DNA from: Hofstenia miamia
Taxonomy: Eukaryota > Xenacoelomorpha > Acoela
Length of the DNA: 64,000 nt
Assembly (NCBI GenBank): GCA_004352715.1
Contig: SCFE01000047.1
Span: 1,153,322-1,217,321, forward strand
Direction of reading: 5' to 3'
In this document: positions 47,694 through 60,741 of the stretch, piece after piece
How the letters are laid out: the number at the start of each line of letters is the position of its first letter
Position numbering within the stretch: position 1 is the first letter of the stretch
Notes under the pieces: generated by a model
Told to the model about the DNA's origin: nothing
Database searches by the model: none
What the model saw: only the letters and a program-made list of their open reading frames with translations
Translations under genes and position numbers: made by a program

Positions 47694-48240
47694 AGGATTG
47701 TTTTTAGACATGTTCCTGAGCATACTTCTTGCAGTAATACTCTATATCATGGCAATGCTCATGTGAAAAAATACTTAGTCATCTAGGGTTTGACTTCAAT
47801 ATTGTCAAAAATGTTTTCAGTATTGGTAAATTCAAATATAATATCATTCTGAAAATTATAAATGAAGTTTTTACTAACTTGAATAAATGGTGTATTCTTA
47901 GCAAAAATCTTCCTAAGTCCAGAATCACTGTTAAATTATGGCATTACAGAAAAAGTATTGCTAAGAAGATGGTACTCTAATAAATGTTGCATGACTAGGT
48001 AATGAGATTAATTTCACATTTAATCTATTTTGTTCAAATTGTCAGGGTTATTACAGTGTCCATTATAAACCCTGAAGCATTAATCTGGAACTTTCAATAA
48101 TCCGGGACAACCTTTGGCATTAGTGATTTTAAATATTTAATCAAATTTTAATGATAATGTAGAATGAATGCCATGTGAATAAAATTTCCACATGATAAAC
48201 GTCTTTTCTTTATTAACCGAATTTTACTGTTTTATGGAAT
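47694..48240. other. AT-rich spacer, no gene seen
   Basis: Nothing recognised upstream of the LINE that follows. Confidence 0.5.
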
Positions 48241-51200
48241 ATTTTAATTTTAGGATGAGCTAACTAGCTAACGAGTTTGGTGAATTCTAACCTAATAGCT
48301 AATCCATCACTTCTCAAGTCTTGTAGAATGAAAGTGTTATCGTTCGTATCTGCTTGTCATTGCGATGTAATTTGTTTAACAGAAACATGAGTTGACAAAA
48401 GCTTTTCAGGCTCCTTTTTCCTCCTTATGTAATTGCTTCAAGCTGTGCGAGAATATCTGATGTAAAACATTGAGCCTGTATAATTACGGTTGGTTCAAAT
48501 ATATTTTTCACAAAAATTCCTTTCCTGTCTGAGATTGATTTTGTTTGTTGTATAATAATAGAATTGACGTTCTTTCAATTATTCTAATTTGTTTATATCT
48601 ACCACCAAAGAACAGTTTATATCGCTCTAGTATTGATATTATTCATCAAATACTCAATTTTAATTTACAATATTACAATTCACTTTGCGAAAATAATTCT
48701 ATTATATTTCTCAAATCATCTGTAGTTATATTTGGTGACTTCAATATGATTGAAATCACAAAAAAAAATCAGTAAAGGATTTATAGAATTTGTGATGAAA
48801 CATGATTTTTTAAAAAATATTGATTTCCTATCACACATTTGCGGAAATACTTTAGATTGCATATTTACCAATAATAAAATTTCCAATTGTTCCAGCAAGT
48901 TGAAGCTTGAGATAATATTTCTGATCATGCTTCCATCATCATAAACGTACAATTTAACATTCAATTACTAATCTTGATTATTCTATGAGAAATGTAGCAA
49001 CTCTGAAGTGAAATTCTCTTATACTCAATCTAATACCGAAGAAATATCTACAGCATTAATCATTCTTAATGTACAATTAGGGGATAAATTCAAATATGCC
49101 AGTTAACCATTAGAAAAGAATAGATTTTCCAAGCTTTATTACTTACTTAATACACTTACTAAGTAAATCCTTGACTCTTAGAAGATGTTATTGCAAATCA
49201 CTTTCTCCACTCACTAAAATATACATTCTTAAATTATCTAATAAATATATTCAATCCGACGCCAATTAGATAAAATTATATTTATTAAGGAATTTGCTGA
49301 TTTATCTTCAATTAATGCTTGCTAAAATTATTGAAGTGTTTGAAAACTTAATTTATAATCGCGGAAATGTTCTGGAATGATGTTAAAGCTAATTATTATT
49401 CTTCCAAAATATCATTGGTTTTTAAAGAACGATTTTTGATTATAATAATCCACTTGTACGCTTTAAATTTTGTACGATTCAGCACAAATTTTGTAAGAAA
49501 ATATCTTCTAATACACAACTTCTGATGTTCCTTTATAACAGCTACAATAACTATAAAATCATGAAAATACATGTACTCTTAGTAAAAGAATTCGATTCTG
49601 GCCTCACAATCGTTTAATCGCGTATAACCAAATCTTCTGCTAATAACGGATGTATTCCACACGGATTTCTCTTTGGAACATTGCTATATTATATTTTTAA
49701 TAATGGTATTTATGAATTTCGCCTGATTAGTTTTCCGTATTTATTTGCCGATGATCTTAGAACTTTCTCTAATAGTGAAATAGAAATTACAAAAGACTAC
49801 ATTCAACACTTAAAGTGGAGTAAAGAAAATGGAATGAACTTAGTAATGTAAAACTGAATTTATCAGTGTGCCATCATTTGATATAGTTTTAAATTTTCAG
49901 TCACAAACTTCTAATTCAGTAAAAGATCTTGGAATTATCATTTCCAATAACTAAGCTGGTCAAAGCATAGATTTTAAAATAAATTTTCCCTATAATGTTT
50001 ACAATCTACGTAAATTGAAATTTTACAAATCCTTAATTCTATCAAGAGAATGTGATGGATCAACTATATGGTATTCAAACAAAACTGATATTATAAATCT
50101 AAAACAATTTCAGAGAAGATGCTCACGATGGATATGAAAACCCGAAATTATTAAGAGAGACTTTGTAAAATGTCATTACTACCATTATTTATCTACTTAC
50201 AATGTTTGGCTTTGATATATTTTAACAAACTCTTTAATGGCAAGCTTCATTTTCCAACTTTTTTATTATAATATCTATATTCTTCTAATAAACCTGGACT
50301 TAGATCAAATGATCCCTTACTATTTCAACGCAAAAAAAATTAGATAGAAAAATCCACCAACTTCTTTTTCAATAGTATTAGTATCCTTGTCAAATATTTG
50401 CATTGTAATCAAAAATTAATTTATTCTTTCATTGCCTTTAAAGTCGAACATCAATTATGGATCATTTTCTGTGATACATTAAACAAATTTGATATAGATA
50501 AATAATGTACTCAATTTATAATTTGCTATTGAATGACTGTAAATTCAATCATTCATTTAAATTTCATTAATTATTTTTCTCGGATGTTTGTAGTAGTTTT
50601 GGCACTACCAATAATATTTAATTATGTCCTTTATTTTATTATTTCATTTCTATTTCTTTTCATTTGTATTAACTGTTTTTTACTACTACTACTACTAATA
50701 TTTAGATGTGCATCTATTATTCAAATATCACCCTAGATATGAAAAGACATTGAAAACCAAATTCCAAAATGTATTGTTCATCAGAACATGAAAAAACTAT
50801 TGCACTGAGTACCGCTATGATGAAAATACATCCTAATGTTCCACATTTAAAACTTTAATAACCTCCATAATAATAGGACAGTTTGATTGGGGTTTGTTAC
50901 AAACCAATTCATTAAAAATAATTTTTTGTTGCATATAGGCACATCTGACTTAGTTCTATTTAAATCTCAGTTACTTTGAATCAGTAAATTCAGGTGATTC
51001 TGAAATGATAGAAAAGAGTGGTGCAAAATCTCTTTAGTGACATCGGCAAATGCACTTTGAATTCAAGTCTTCAGCACATTCATATTATGGGGGAGTTAAA
51101 ATTGTATATCTCTATGCAAGTTTTCTTTGGTTGATCATATGCTTTTATTCCGTTCTTGAATTGCAAAAGCCATCTCAAAAAATTCGGTCTTAAAAACGAC

Positions 51201-51540
51201 TATCGCCTATACTTTTAATATCCTTGACAGTAAAATTGATACCCATTGTAAAATTCGACGTTTCAAAGAAAGCTTAAGAAAAACCACGCTAAAATTGATA
51301 AAACATCTAAAAAGTAATTAAAGTTTTAAGTGTGGATTATCGGGATGTTTTACCCTGTATATTCCACAGCAAACATGAAGCAAAAGCTGCCCTTAAAAAA
51401 ATTAAATCAATTCAAGCAAATTTTCGGAATTCTTATATTCAATTTACTATATGTAGCACAAAGGAAAAATTTTTAAAATTAATTGCATATTTGATGCTAA
51501 ATATTGACTTGTTTTCAATGAATAATAACTAGCAGAACTT
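48241..51540 (+). pseudogene. LINE copy A (fourth family): endonuclease, RT and C-terminus, decayed
   Basis: Plus strand, in several frames. The endonuclease has CDVICLTET near 48360 (next codon TGA for the expected Trp), VVIFGDFNMIE near 48730 and CGNTLDCIFTNNKI near 48845. The RT has NGCIPHGFLFGTLLYYIFNN and then FPYLFADDLRTFS near 49650-49780 (motifs B and C, with FADD). The C-terminus has KQFQRRCSRWI near 50110. The 3' part from about 50540 contains a CTA/ACT repeat. From about 49218 on, it is very similar to 61742-64000. The RT front half is deleted here compared with copy B, and stops abound. Confidence 0.75.
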
Positions 51541-54500
51541 CTTACAAGTTGAATCTCATAAAGTCAATTATATATTTAAAAAAACGTATCTTTACATTTT
51601 CTGATAGTTTACATAATCAACTCATCAGCACAGAAACAAAGAGAATCCAAACTTTTCTATTTATAATTTCAACTAATTACAACTTCAATGAGAAATGTTT
51701 AACTAACCCTTAAGATACCAAAGCTGATCTTCAAGATTACTTTTGTGCAAGATAAATTATAGCAAACAAAAATATTTTCTAGTGACAGTCAAACTTCTTG
51801 ACTTTTATTTTCCCCCTATTCGCTTTATGTTATAATCACGGATGTAAATCCGGGGTGCAGTGATATGTATCCCCTATGAAGGGAATGTTTATATTGGTTC
51901 ATGCGATCTTGTCTTGTTGTATTGGGAAGTCCTATTCAATGTGAGCAGCACATTACAAAACACATTAGACACATTACTATATGTTGATAGCATAGGAGCT
52001 ACCTGTAATCTTAGTAAGATATATATTAGCACTATGACAAAATTACTATTACACGTATTAATTTTAAGTCCGTTATACTAAGAATTAACAAGTTAGTGAC
52101 ACATAATTTAATAAGAATAACTAAGAATCACTATGCTACGGACTGAAAAATTACTATTCTTAATAAGATATATACTTGTACCTTATATAAATTATTATTA
52201 CACTTGATAATTTTAAGCCTGTCAAACTAAGAATTAACAAGACAGTGACTTAAAATTAATAAAATTAACTGAAAATTATAAAGTAAAAATCAAACAATTG
52301 AAAATTACATATTCACTTGAATACCAATACATATAAACAAAAATTGAAATTCCATTGTTGTCCTTTCTGTGACTAGTCCATGAACGTCGCTTGTTTTTGA
52401 GTGAAGAAGCACATAGACAGAAGAACTGATTGAATTACAAATGCAGGCTATGTAAGAAAGCGTTGGAGACAGTAGATGATCTGATAATATAGTATCAGAG
52501 CTTGTGCAGAAAGAGTATAAATGGATGAATTGAAAATTGAAACTTGAGTCCGCAGCATGGGTTAGAAGCAGGATATTGCCGTCCCTTGCACAATCAATAT
52601 CCTATTATTTTTTGAATATATCTCAACCATAGATATATTGACAGTTAGAAACTCATATATTTAATAGGCTTAGTTAAGCAAAATAAATCCAAACCATACT
52701 TAGTTAAATTAACCAGTAGTAAATGTAAACTTTGTGGGTTTGCCACTAAGCCTGTACAGTAAGAAATTGGCTTAGGCCAAAAACGTTGGGCCAAGCCCGA
52801 GCTCATTCTTGAAACAATGGATTTGAAACATTTAATTTTATGAAATTCTGTTTATTTTGAGCCCATTTTATGATCCTTGCTAAAAATGTCATCAATGCTT
52901 CGATTGTTAGAGATTTTTTTTATATTAACTTATTGAAATGACACTACTTAAACCGAGTTTTGAAATAGCATATAAAACCAATGCAAATCTTCCAAATGTA
53001 AATTTCATTTTTCAACAAATTGTTCATAAACTAATGCACCTCATTATTTCCATTTCTCCTGCAACAAGAAATAGGAAGGGATCCGTTTCAAGGCACATCC
53101 TAATTACGGTTTAACCGCCACAATATACCCCAATATACTTTTAATAATTTTCTGTCGCAAACAGCTTGCCAAATTATTTATTTATTGAAAAATCTTTCCA
53201 TAGCAAAATTTTATTAGCCCATATTGTCTAGCAAATGATCACATTGATCGATATTACGTTGATATCTGAGTGTAAAATGAAAATGAGATGGTTTTTAATT
53301 TTTTAACATAAAAAGTTTCACTTTCTAGTCATTCATAAGAACTATGTTAAAACTTCATTAGCCTTCAAATTTGTGAACAAACTTCATACAATTATTCAAA
53401 TGATCAGTTGATTAGGGCTTGCTTTCTTGAATTTAAGAAAATCAGAATTGATTGGTTAATATACTATTCGATGCTATACTATACTTTTTAATTATAATTT
53501 TAACCAATTTCAGTGGTAAATGCTCGAATTGATTTTTCATACTGGTAGTACAGTTGATTGTTTAATCGTAACATTGCATTTGTGATATTGATAGTAGAAA
53601 ATAACAATGTATAGTAGAAATGAACCCGATCCTGACGCGATCGGATTATTGACTATTTGAACCTGGCCTTAAAATTTACATACCGAACCAAACCCGAAAA
53701 GCTGACTTTGATTTGACGTAATTGATTTCTGTCCAATCAACTGATCATTGACACATCAATCATTTTCCAATAGGGAAAAAGCAATTCATTGATATTACTT
53801 AATGTCTTGGATCTTTCTCAGTTCAATCGGTGATTAACATCATTATTTATTATTAATCAATCTAATCTATGTACCTGAGCGCAAACTAAAATGGGTACCC
53901 TTTGTCACTCTATAATTTATAGGCCTATGTATGCATGAATGCAATACTCGAGATTTGAAATCCAACTTTACTCGATTTTTGGATGATCACCCCAAATGAA
54001 CTCAACTTGAATAAGAATATCCCTACTTGCAGGGCCCTAATGCAGAGTTGCAAGTGACTCACGTATGTTGTGGGTCATCTTTTTACGTAGGTCAGTGTGG
54101 TTCATGGGTCTATAGGGTTGCCCTATTTGTAGTACAGACAGCACTTTAATATATAAATCATTGATAATATAGAGACTCAAGTAACTTAACTATTCAGCAA
54201 AAGGAAATGCTAAATTTTAGCATACACTTGCAAAACTAAGCCAAGTAATACAATTCGTGCCTAGGATGAATACAAGAAAAAATGCAAAATAAAGGTTAGG
54301 TGATATGTTAACTTTGAAAACACATTTTTAACATAAATCAGCGACTGTTTGATCCTTTAAATGTTTTGGCATGAGGAGTGATTCAAGCTTCCAATAACAT
54401 TCAGTGTAACTCATTTATGGATAAAGAGTAGTTGATTCAAAGGCAAAACACATGGAAACCACACTTAATTTAGTATCTAAATAGTAAGTATGAAATCATT

Positions 54501-54790
54501 TCACAACTGTTCACCATTGTAAGTGTACAGATGCATAAAGAAATGTCATACATCTATTGAGAAATTTCATGGTGTCTATATATTTGCATTATTCAATTTC
54601 AAATTTAAAATGAATGTAAATAATATATGCAGGTGCAGGCAATGAATGGTAAAATTATAATCTCCATTTCATTTACACTATACAGTGTTTTGCAAAATTA
54701 TTTGATCACTTCAAATCTTCAAAATAATTTGTGTGCTTTTCATTTTATGCAGTCCATGTTCTTACATATGTAAAAATTAGGAATCCAAAA
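51541..54790. other. Mostly non-genic AT-rich DNA
   Basis: Apart from the diverged tandem repeat at 52010-52279 and GGCC-rich patches near 52765 and 53640, nothing is recognised. The open frame 51860-52081 has no motif. Confidence 0.45.
52010..52279. repeat. Diverged tandem repeat, two units about 149 bp apart
   Basis: Both units begin CTTA(G/A)TAAGATATATA and share ACTAAGAATTAACAAG followed by AGTGAC. Each is about 118 bp; they differ by many substitutions, so the duplication is old. Confidence 0.65.
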
Positions 54791-54791
54791 G

Positions 54792-55574
54792 ACTTGAGCC
54801 AAGGCCTACTGTAATCACGGCCTGGCGATTCACAGTATAGTAAACACTGTTGGGATATAAAAATATTAGCTAGACAGATTTTTGATTTCTAACCACTGGA
54901 ATATACATGCAATGCTATCATATATGTACCATTTCTGACAAAAAAATATATTTAAAAAATATAGCATAATTATAAAGCAGCACACAGGCATACACACAAT
55001 TACTATAAATAAGGTTTACACCTCTTTTGACCCTTCTAGACAATATCTTCATGATCTCAGCATGGAATGCTGACAAATTCTTGAGAAATTTGCCAGAGGG
55101 TTTTCTCTTGATAATCATTGAGAGATTTTTATTGGGTTCAGGTCAGGACTAATTGCTGGACAATTGAACAGTTGGGCGTTTTTCTTGGCAAACCATGCAA
55201 GGGAAATTTCAGACCTGTGACAATGTGGAGGATCTTGCTAAAAGATTGCACAGCCTCCTAGCCATGTGAAGTGCTCCANTATACGCAAGCAGAAATGTAG
55301 CTCTAACCTTTCTACTTTGAGATGATATATTTCTAGAAATTTAACTTACTTCTTTGCTTGTGAAAACCTTTAATTGTTTGATGAACCCCTTTTTTGTTGC
55401 CAAGGAAATGCAATGGCTGTAACTCCACAAATTTGATGGGAATTTCTTATATTCTTTGTATTGCATATTTGGGCAAAATTTTACACTAATTCCCTACTCA
55501 CAAAAGTATTTATTGCTACTTTTAGTTTTTTGTACTACAAATCGCCAGGCCGTGATTAAAGTAGGCCTTGCTTG
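54792..55574 (-). pseudogene. Tc1-like element with inverted ends and decayed transposase C-terminus
   Basis: The left end carries TACTGTAATCACGGCCTGGC (from 54807). The right end, reverse-complemented, carries TACTTTAATCACGGCCTGGC (from 55563). A minus-strand frame gives AKKNAQLFNCPAISPDLNPI, the DDE-superfamily C-terminal motif ending in S-P-D-L-N-P-I, with Lys where the catalytic Glu/Asp should follow. A single n at 55279 interrupts it, and the sequence right of the n does not continue the transposase, so the right half may be wrongly joined. Confidence 0.65.
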
Positions 55575-55603
55575 AGCAATTAATTTGACAGTATTTTGAA
55601 TAC

Positions 55604-56400
55604 TGTTGGGATATAAAAATATTAGCTAGACAGATTTGGGATTTCTAACCACTGGAATATACATGCAATGCTATTATATATGTACCATTTCTGACAAAAA
55701 AATATAGATAAAAAATATAGCATAATTATAAAGCAGCACACAGGCATACACGCAATTACTATAAATAAGGTTTACACCCCTTCTAGACAATATCTTCATG
55801 ATCTCAGCATGGAATGCTGACAAAATTTTGAGAAATTTGCCAGAGGTTTTTCTCTTGATAATCATTGGGAGATTTTTATTGGGCTCAGGTCAGGACTAAT
55901 TGCTGGACAATTGAACAGTTGGGCGTTTTTCTTGGCAAGCCATGCAAGGGAAATTTCAAACCTGTGACAATATGCAGAATCTTGCTAAAAGATTGCACAG
56001 CCTCCTAGCCATGTGAAGTGCTCCAATTTTTCTTTGAGAGTCTTTAAATATTATGTCGTTTTCATTCTGACCCCCACATCAATTAATGTTGGTGAGCCAT
56101 GACCATGGTGGCTAAAAGATCTCCACACTTTTACAGAAGGTTTGTGCTCTAAGGTAGCAGATGTGTAGCATGGGTTAAATGAAGACACACCAGTTAGATG
56201 CCTCAAAATTTGCTTGGACGTTTGAAACATGTGAAGGGTGCTTTTGTTGCTAAACATGATGCCTTCCATTATGTGACAGTCCCATTGCAATATTTCTGGC
56301 AAAAGGCAATTTAATGTTTGTTCATTTTGGTTGTAATTAATGACTTGGAGACAGCTCTGTGAATAGGAGACTAAAAACATTTACACAATTGATGCTTTAT
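55604..56400 (-). pseudogene. Tc1-like transposase relic, second copy with more of the catalytic domain
   Basis: 55604-56030 repeats 54849-55278 with few differences. Beyond that, the minus-strand stretch 56380-56051 supplies the upstream part: EGIMFSNKSTLHMF (region of the catalytic FSDEST motif, here FSNKST), KPSVKVWRSFSHHGHG and, nearer the C-terminus, LFNCPAISPDLSPI. The first acidic residue is replaced by Asn-Lys and there are stops, so it is inactive. Confidence 0.75.
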
Positions 56401-57088
56401 TGTGTCCACAGACATATTCTGACATGATTCCAGCAATTGATGCTTTATTTTACTAGTTGTCATGAATGGGTTAACCATTGTTAGTTGATTAATCATGTTA
56501 TCATCCCTGGTATTAGTCATTTTGGGTCATTTGAATCTGGCACCAGGCTTGGAGGATCCAATTAAGAACCTAGCTTAAAAAATACAAAAACTCACACATG
56601 AAATATAAATATTCAAACTAGGTACAATTTACTTGAACTCAAAACCCCTAACTATGTCACTATAAAATTACAACATTAATGAACAGTCAAATTTTTTCAA
56701 GGGATGACATCAAAAAATTCAGCATTAAAATATTAGCTCAATACTGAAATTTTATTGACTTGTAAGTAGGGTTCATTTTCTTAAAATCATCAAACCCAGC
56801 TCTTTTAAAAAACTAAATGAAATTTACTGATAGCATTTTATAAAATTGTTTTAATTTCAATGAAAAATGATAAATCATAAAATTTTGAAACATTTAAATA
56901 TATCTATATATTAATGCATATAAAATCTCTTATTAAACCTAAAAATCACAAAATGCTATAACTATAATGCAATATTCTGGTAGATATTTTCTTTACTTTT
57001 AGCAGAGGCTTATAATTTGATGAGATAAATTTGAGGAAAACATAATCAATAATACTGACCATTTTTTCATCTGTTTCACTCTGTCTTG
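56285..57088. repeat. 804-bp exact direct duplication, first copy
   Basis: Starts TTGCAATATTTCTGGC inside the Tc1 relic and, as far as I can compare by eye, is identical to 57483-58286. Identity over this length in such AT-rich DNA, with an n at the second copy's start and a gap at its end, suggests an assembly duplicate. Confidence 0.9.
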
Positions 57089-57482
57089 TGCAGTGAAAAC
57101 CAAATGCCTTCAATTGTCATCATGTGTTAAACAAATATAACCAAAGGCATACAGCACTGAAGTTGGTAGTTTTTTCATCCAAAACCATGTCAAATCTTCA
57201 AAAAATTATCACAAACCTTCTGAAATTATTATTTAATGCACACTTGTCCCTTAGGAAATGAGTTTTTATTAAAAAATAATTTTGGGAGAGTTTGAGATAA
57301 ATTATGGAATATTTGGTTGGAGGAAAAAATGTAGCAACACTTGTGTAGCATCATCCAAAATAATCAGAAATAGGCTGCAAACATCACAGAAGAGAGTAAG
57401 ATTGAAAAGGAATTGATTAAAAAATATTATAATCAGATTAGTTGCTATGATTTCAGATTAATTTGTAAAATGCAACCAAGAN

Positions 57483-58286
57483 TTGCAATATTTCTGGCAA
57501 AAGGCAATTTAATGTTTGTTCATTTTGGTTGTAATTAATGACTTGGAGACAGCTCTGTGAATAGGAGACTAAAAACATTTACACAATTGATGCTTTATTG
57601 TGTCCACAGACATATTCTGACATGATTCCAGCAATTGATGCTTTATTTTACTAGTTGTCATGAATGGGTTAACCATTGTTAGTTGATTAATCATGTTATC
57701 ATCCCTGGTATTAGTCATTTTGGGTCATTTGAATCTGGCACCAGGCTTGGAGGATCCAATTAAGAACCTAGCTTAAAAAATACAAAAACTCACACATGAA
57801 ATATAAATATTCAAACTAGGTACAATTTACTTGAACTCAAAACCCCTAACTATGTCACTATAAAATTACAACATTAATGAACAGTCAAATTTTTTCAAGG
57901 GATGACATCAAAAAATTCAGCATTAAAATATTAGCTCAATACTGAAATTTTATTGACTTGTAAGTAGGGTTCATTTTCTTAAAATCATCAAACCCAGCTC
58001 TTTTAAAAAACTAAATGAAATTTACTGATAGCATTTTATAAAATTGTTTTAATTTCAATGAAAAATGATAAATCATAAAATTTTGAAACATTTAAATATA
58101 TCTATATATTAATGCATATAAAATCTCTTATTAAACCTAAAAATCACAAAATGCTATAACTATAATGCAATATTCTGGTAGATATTTTCTTTACTTTTAG
58201 CAGAGGCTTATAATTTGATGAGATAAATTTGAGGAAAACATAATCAATAATACTGACCATTTTTTCATCTGTTTCACTCTGTCTTG
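57483..58286. repeat. 804-bp exact direct duplication, second copy
   Basis: Preceded by a single n (57482) and ended by the gap at 58287. See the first copy at 56285-57088. Contains no gene beyond the edge of the Tc1 relic. Confidence 0.9.
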
Positions 58287-59286
58287 NNNNNNNNNNNNNN
58301 NNNNNNNNNNNNNNNNNNNNNNNNNNNNNNNNNNNNNNNNNNNNNNNNNNNNNNNNNNNNNNNNNNNNNNNNNNNNNNNNNNNNNNNNNNNNNNNNNNNN
58401 NNNNNNNNNNNNNNNNNNNNNNNNNNNNNNNNNNNNNNNNNNNNNNNNNNNNNNNNNNNNNNNNNNNNNNNNNNNNNNNNNNNNNNNNNNNNNNNNNNNN
58501 NNNNNNNNNNNNNNNNNNNNNNNNNNNNNNNNNNNNNNNNNNNNNNNNNNNNNNNNNNNNNNNNNNNNNNNNNNNNNNNNNNNNNNNNNNNNNNNNNNNN
58601 NNNNNNNNNNNNNNNNNNNNNNNNNNNNNNNNNNNNNNNNNNNNNNNNNNNNNNNNNNNNNNNNNNNNNNNNNNNNNNNNNNNNNNNNNNNNNNNNNNNN
58701 NNNNNNNNNNNNNNNNNNNNNNNNNNNNNNNNNNNNNNNNNNNNNNNNNNNNNNNNNNNNNNNNNNNNNNNNNNNNNNNNNNNNNNNNNNNNNNNNNNNN
58801 NNNNNNNNNNNNNNNNNNNNNNNNNNNNNNNNNNNNNNNNNNNNNNNNNNNNNNNNNNNNNNNNNNNNNNNNNNNNNNNNNNNNNNNNNNNNNNNNNNNN
58901 NNNNNNNNNNNNNNNNNNNNNNNNNNNNNNNNNNNNNNNNNNNNNNNNNNNNNNNNNNNNNNNNNNNNNNNNNNNNNNNNNNNNNNNNNNNNNNNNNNNN
59001 NNNNNNNNNNNNNNNNNNNNNNNNNNNNNNNNNNNNNNNNNNNNNNNNNNNNNNNNNNNNNNNNNNNNNNNNNNNNNNNNNNNNNNNNNNNNNNNNNNNN
59101 NNNNNNNNNNNNNNNNNNNNNNNNNNNNNNNNNNNNNNNNNNNNNNNNNNNNNNNNNNNNNNNNNNNNNNNNNNNNNNNNNNNNNNNNNNNNNNNNNNNN
59201 NNNNNNNNNNNNNNNNNNNNNNNNNNNNNNNNNNNNNNNNNNNNNNNNNNNNNNNNNNNNNNNNNNNNNNNNNNNNNNNNNNNNNN
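58287..59286. other. Assembly gap, 1000 N
   Basis: Run of N of round length, so the true size is unknown. Confidence 0.98.
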
Positions 59287-60469
59287 AAATATATTCTTTT
59301 ATTTGTAATTTTTGCTAATAAATGGGGTTCTATTTAACTCTTTATATATATATATATAACTATCAAACAAAAAACTGAAAAATAAAATACCGATGCAACT
59401 TATGTAAAGAATTGATGTATATAAAATTTCAAAATTGCGATTTGCTAGAAATATAGTCATAATTGTTTGAAATTTGCATTATGAACCAACTCATTTGTTA
59501 CAGTTTTCTACTTTATAGATTCAACTAAAAGTTTTTTTGAATTTTTAGCAACACTTAAAATTTGCTTTGAAGTTTTAGACTGGGATTTGCAAGGTCTTGC
59601 AAGAACTTTAAAGTTTAGTTTGGTTTCGTTTCCATGGATCACAATTTAAAATTAATTACATCAAATTTGACATTGATATTCTAAGTTCAATCAAATCACT
59701 ACAAAATTTGTATCCCAATTCCTAGTTAAATTTGTAATATTCATCATTTGATCGCTTTGGACATTCATGAGTTTTTTTGGACACAATTACATCAACATAG
59801 TTTATCCATGGAAATGTATAATTATTTGATAACTGGCTTTGATATCCTGTCCCAACAAGAACTCATATTTTTTCATGAATACCTTTTGCAGCATCAGGAA
59901 TTTCTAATAGGTTTTGTCGAATTGTGCCAATATAAGTTGTAGATAAGCAATTGCAAAGTCTTCCACTAGAAGTAATTATCATTAGTAACATTCATTCCCT
60001 TTTCAACATATGTTACTAGAAGACTAATTAATTTTTTCCGGCGAAAGTTCAACATTCAGATATATCACTCCACAAAAGATATTTTCCATTGCATATTATG
60101 TATCGAAGTAATAGGAATATAGGACTTTTTAGCTGGAACTTCACTTATTTATTGCATTTGCAAGTACATAAAATAACATTTAACATAGCTAGTCATGTAG
60201 AACTTTAATAAATGAGTGAATGTATGTATATATATTTATATTTATTTATTTATTTATATATATACTTGTTTATTTATTTGTATATATAATGTATATATCA
60301 TACATAAATGCATTCTTATATATATGTTGATATAGTTGGCTGAAAAAAAATGAGACTAGAAAAAAGGCATATAATTTTTGAACTACTGAACGTAACAACT
60401 CAAGAAAGGTAAGATTTTAAAGATGCATTATAGGACTATAAGTAAAAAGCATCAAAGTCTAATTTGTTT
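59287..60469. other. AT-rich spacer, no gene seen
   Basis: Contains a short TA tract (59342-59358) and a TTTA/TA-rich low-complexity stretch at about 60225-60330. Confidence 0.5.
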
Positions 60470-60741
60470 TCATCCTATAGAAATAACTTCATTCAAACGA
60501 ACTGATTTCATTAAATTGCACTTCATTTCAGATGTCAAAATGTGTTGACTTTCTTGGATTTTTTCTTTTAAATCGGATATATTTTTCGGATTTTTCTTCT
60601 TAACATCATTTTTCAATATCTGCCACACGTTTTCGATTGGAGAAAGATCAGCAGAACTTGGTGGCCATTGCAAAAACTGGACGTGTGCGGGGTTGTTCCG
60701 GCTTGTTGGAGTATCCATCCATCATCATATAAAGCATCAGC
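60470..60741 (-). pseudogene. Tc1-like transposase C-terminus at a gap edge
   Basis: The minus-strand frame ending at 60470 reads NNPAHVQFLQWPPSSADLSP, then IENVWQILKNDVKKK, matching the last catalytic segment of Tc1 transposases (P-A-H, W-P..S.DL.PIENVW). The catalytic Glu of PIEN is kept. Upstream, ALYDDGWILQQ lies in another frame, so there is a frameshift near 60700. The rest is lost in the gap. It is a different family from the relics at 54.8-56.4 kb. Confidence 0.82.
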
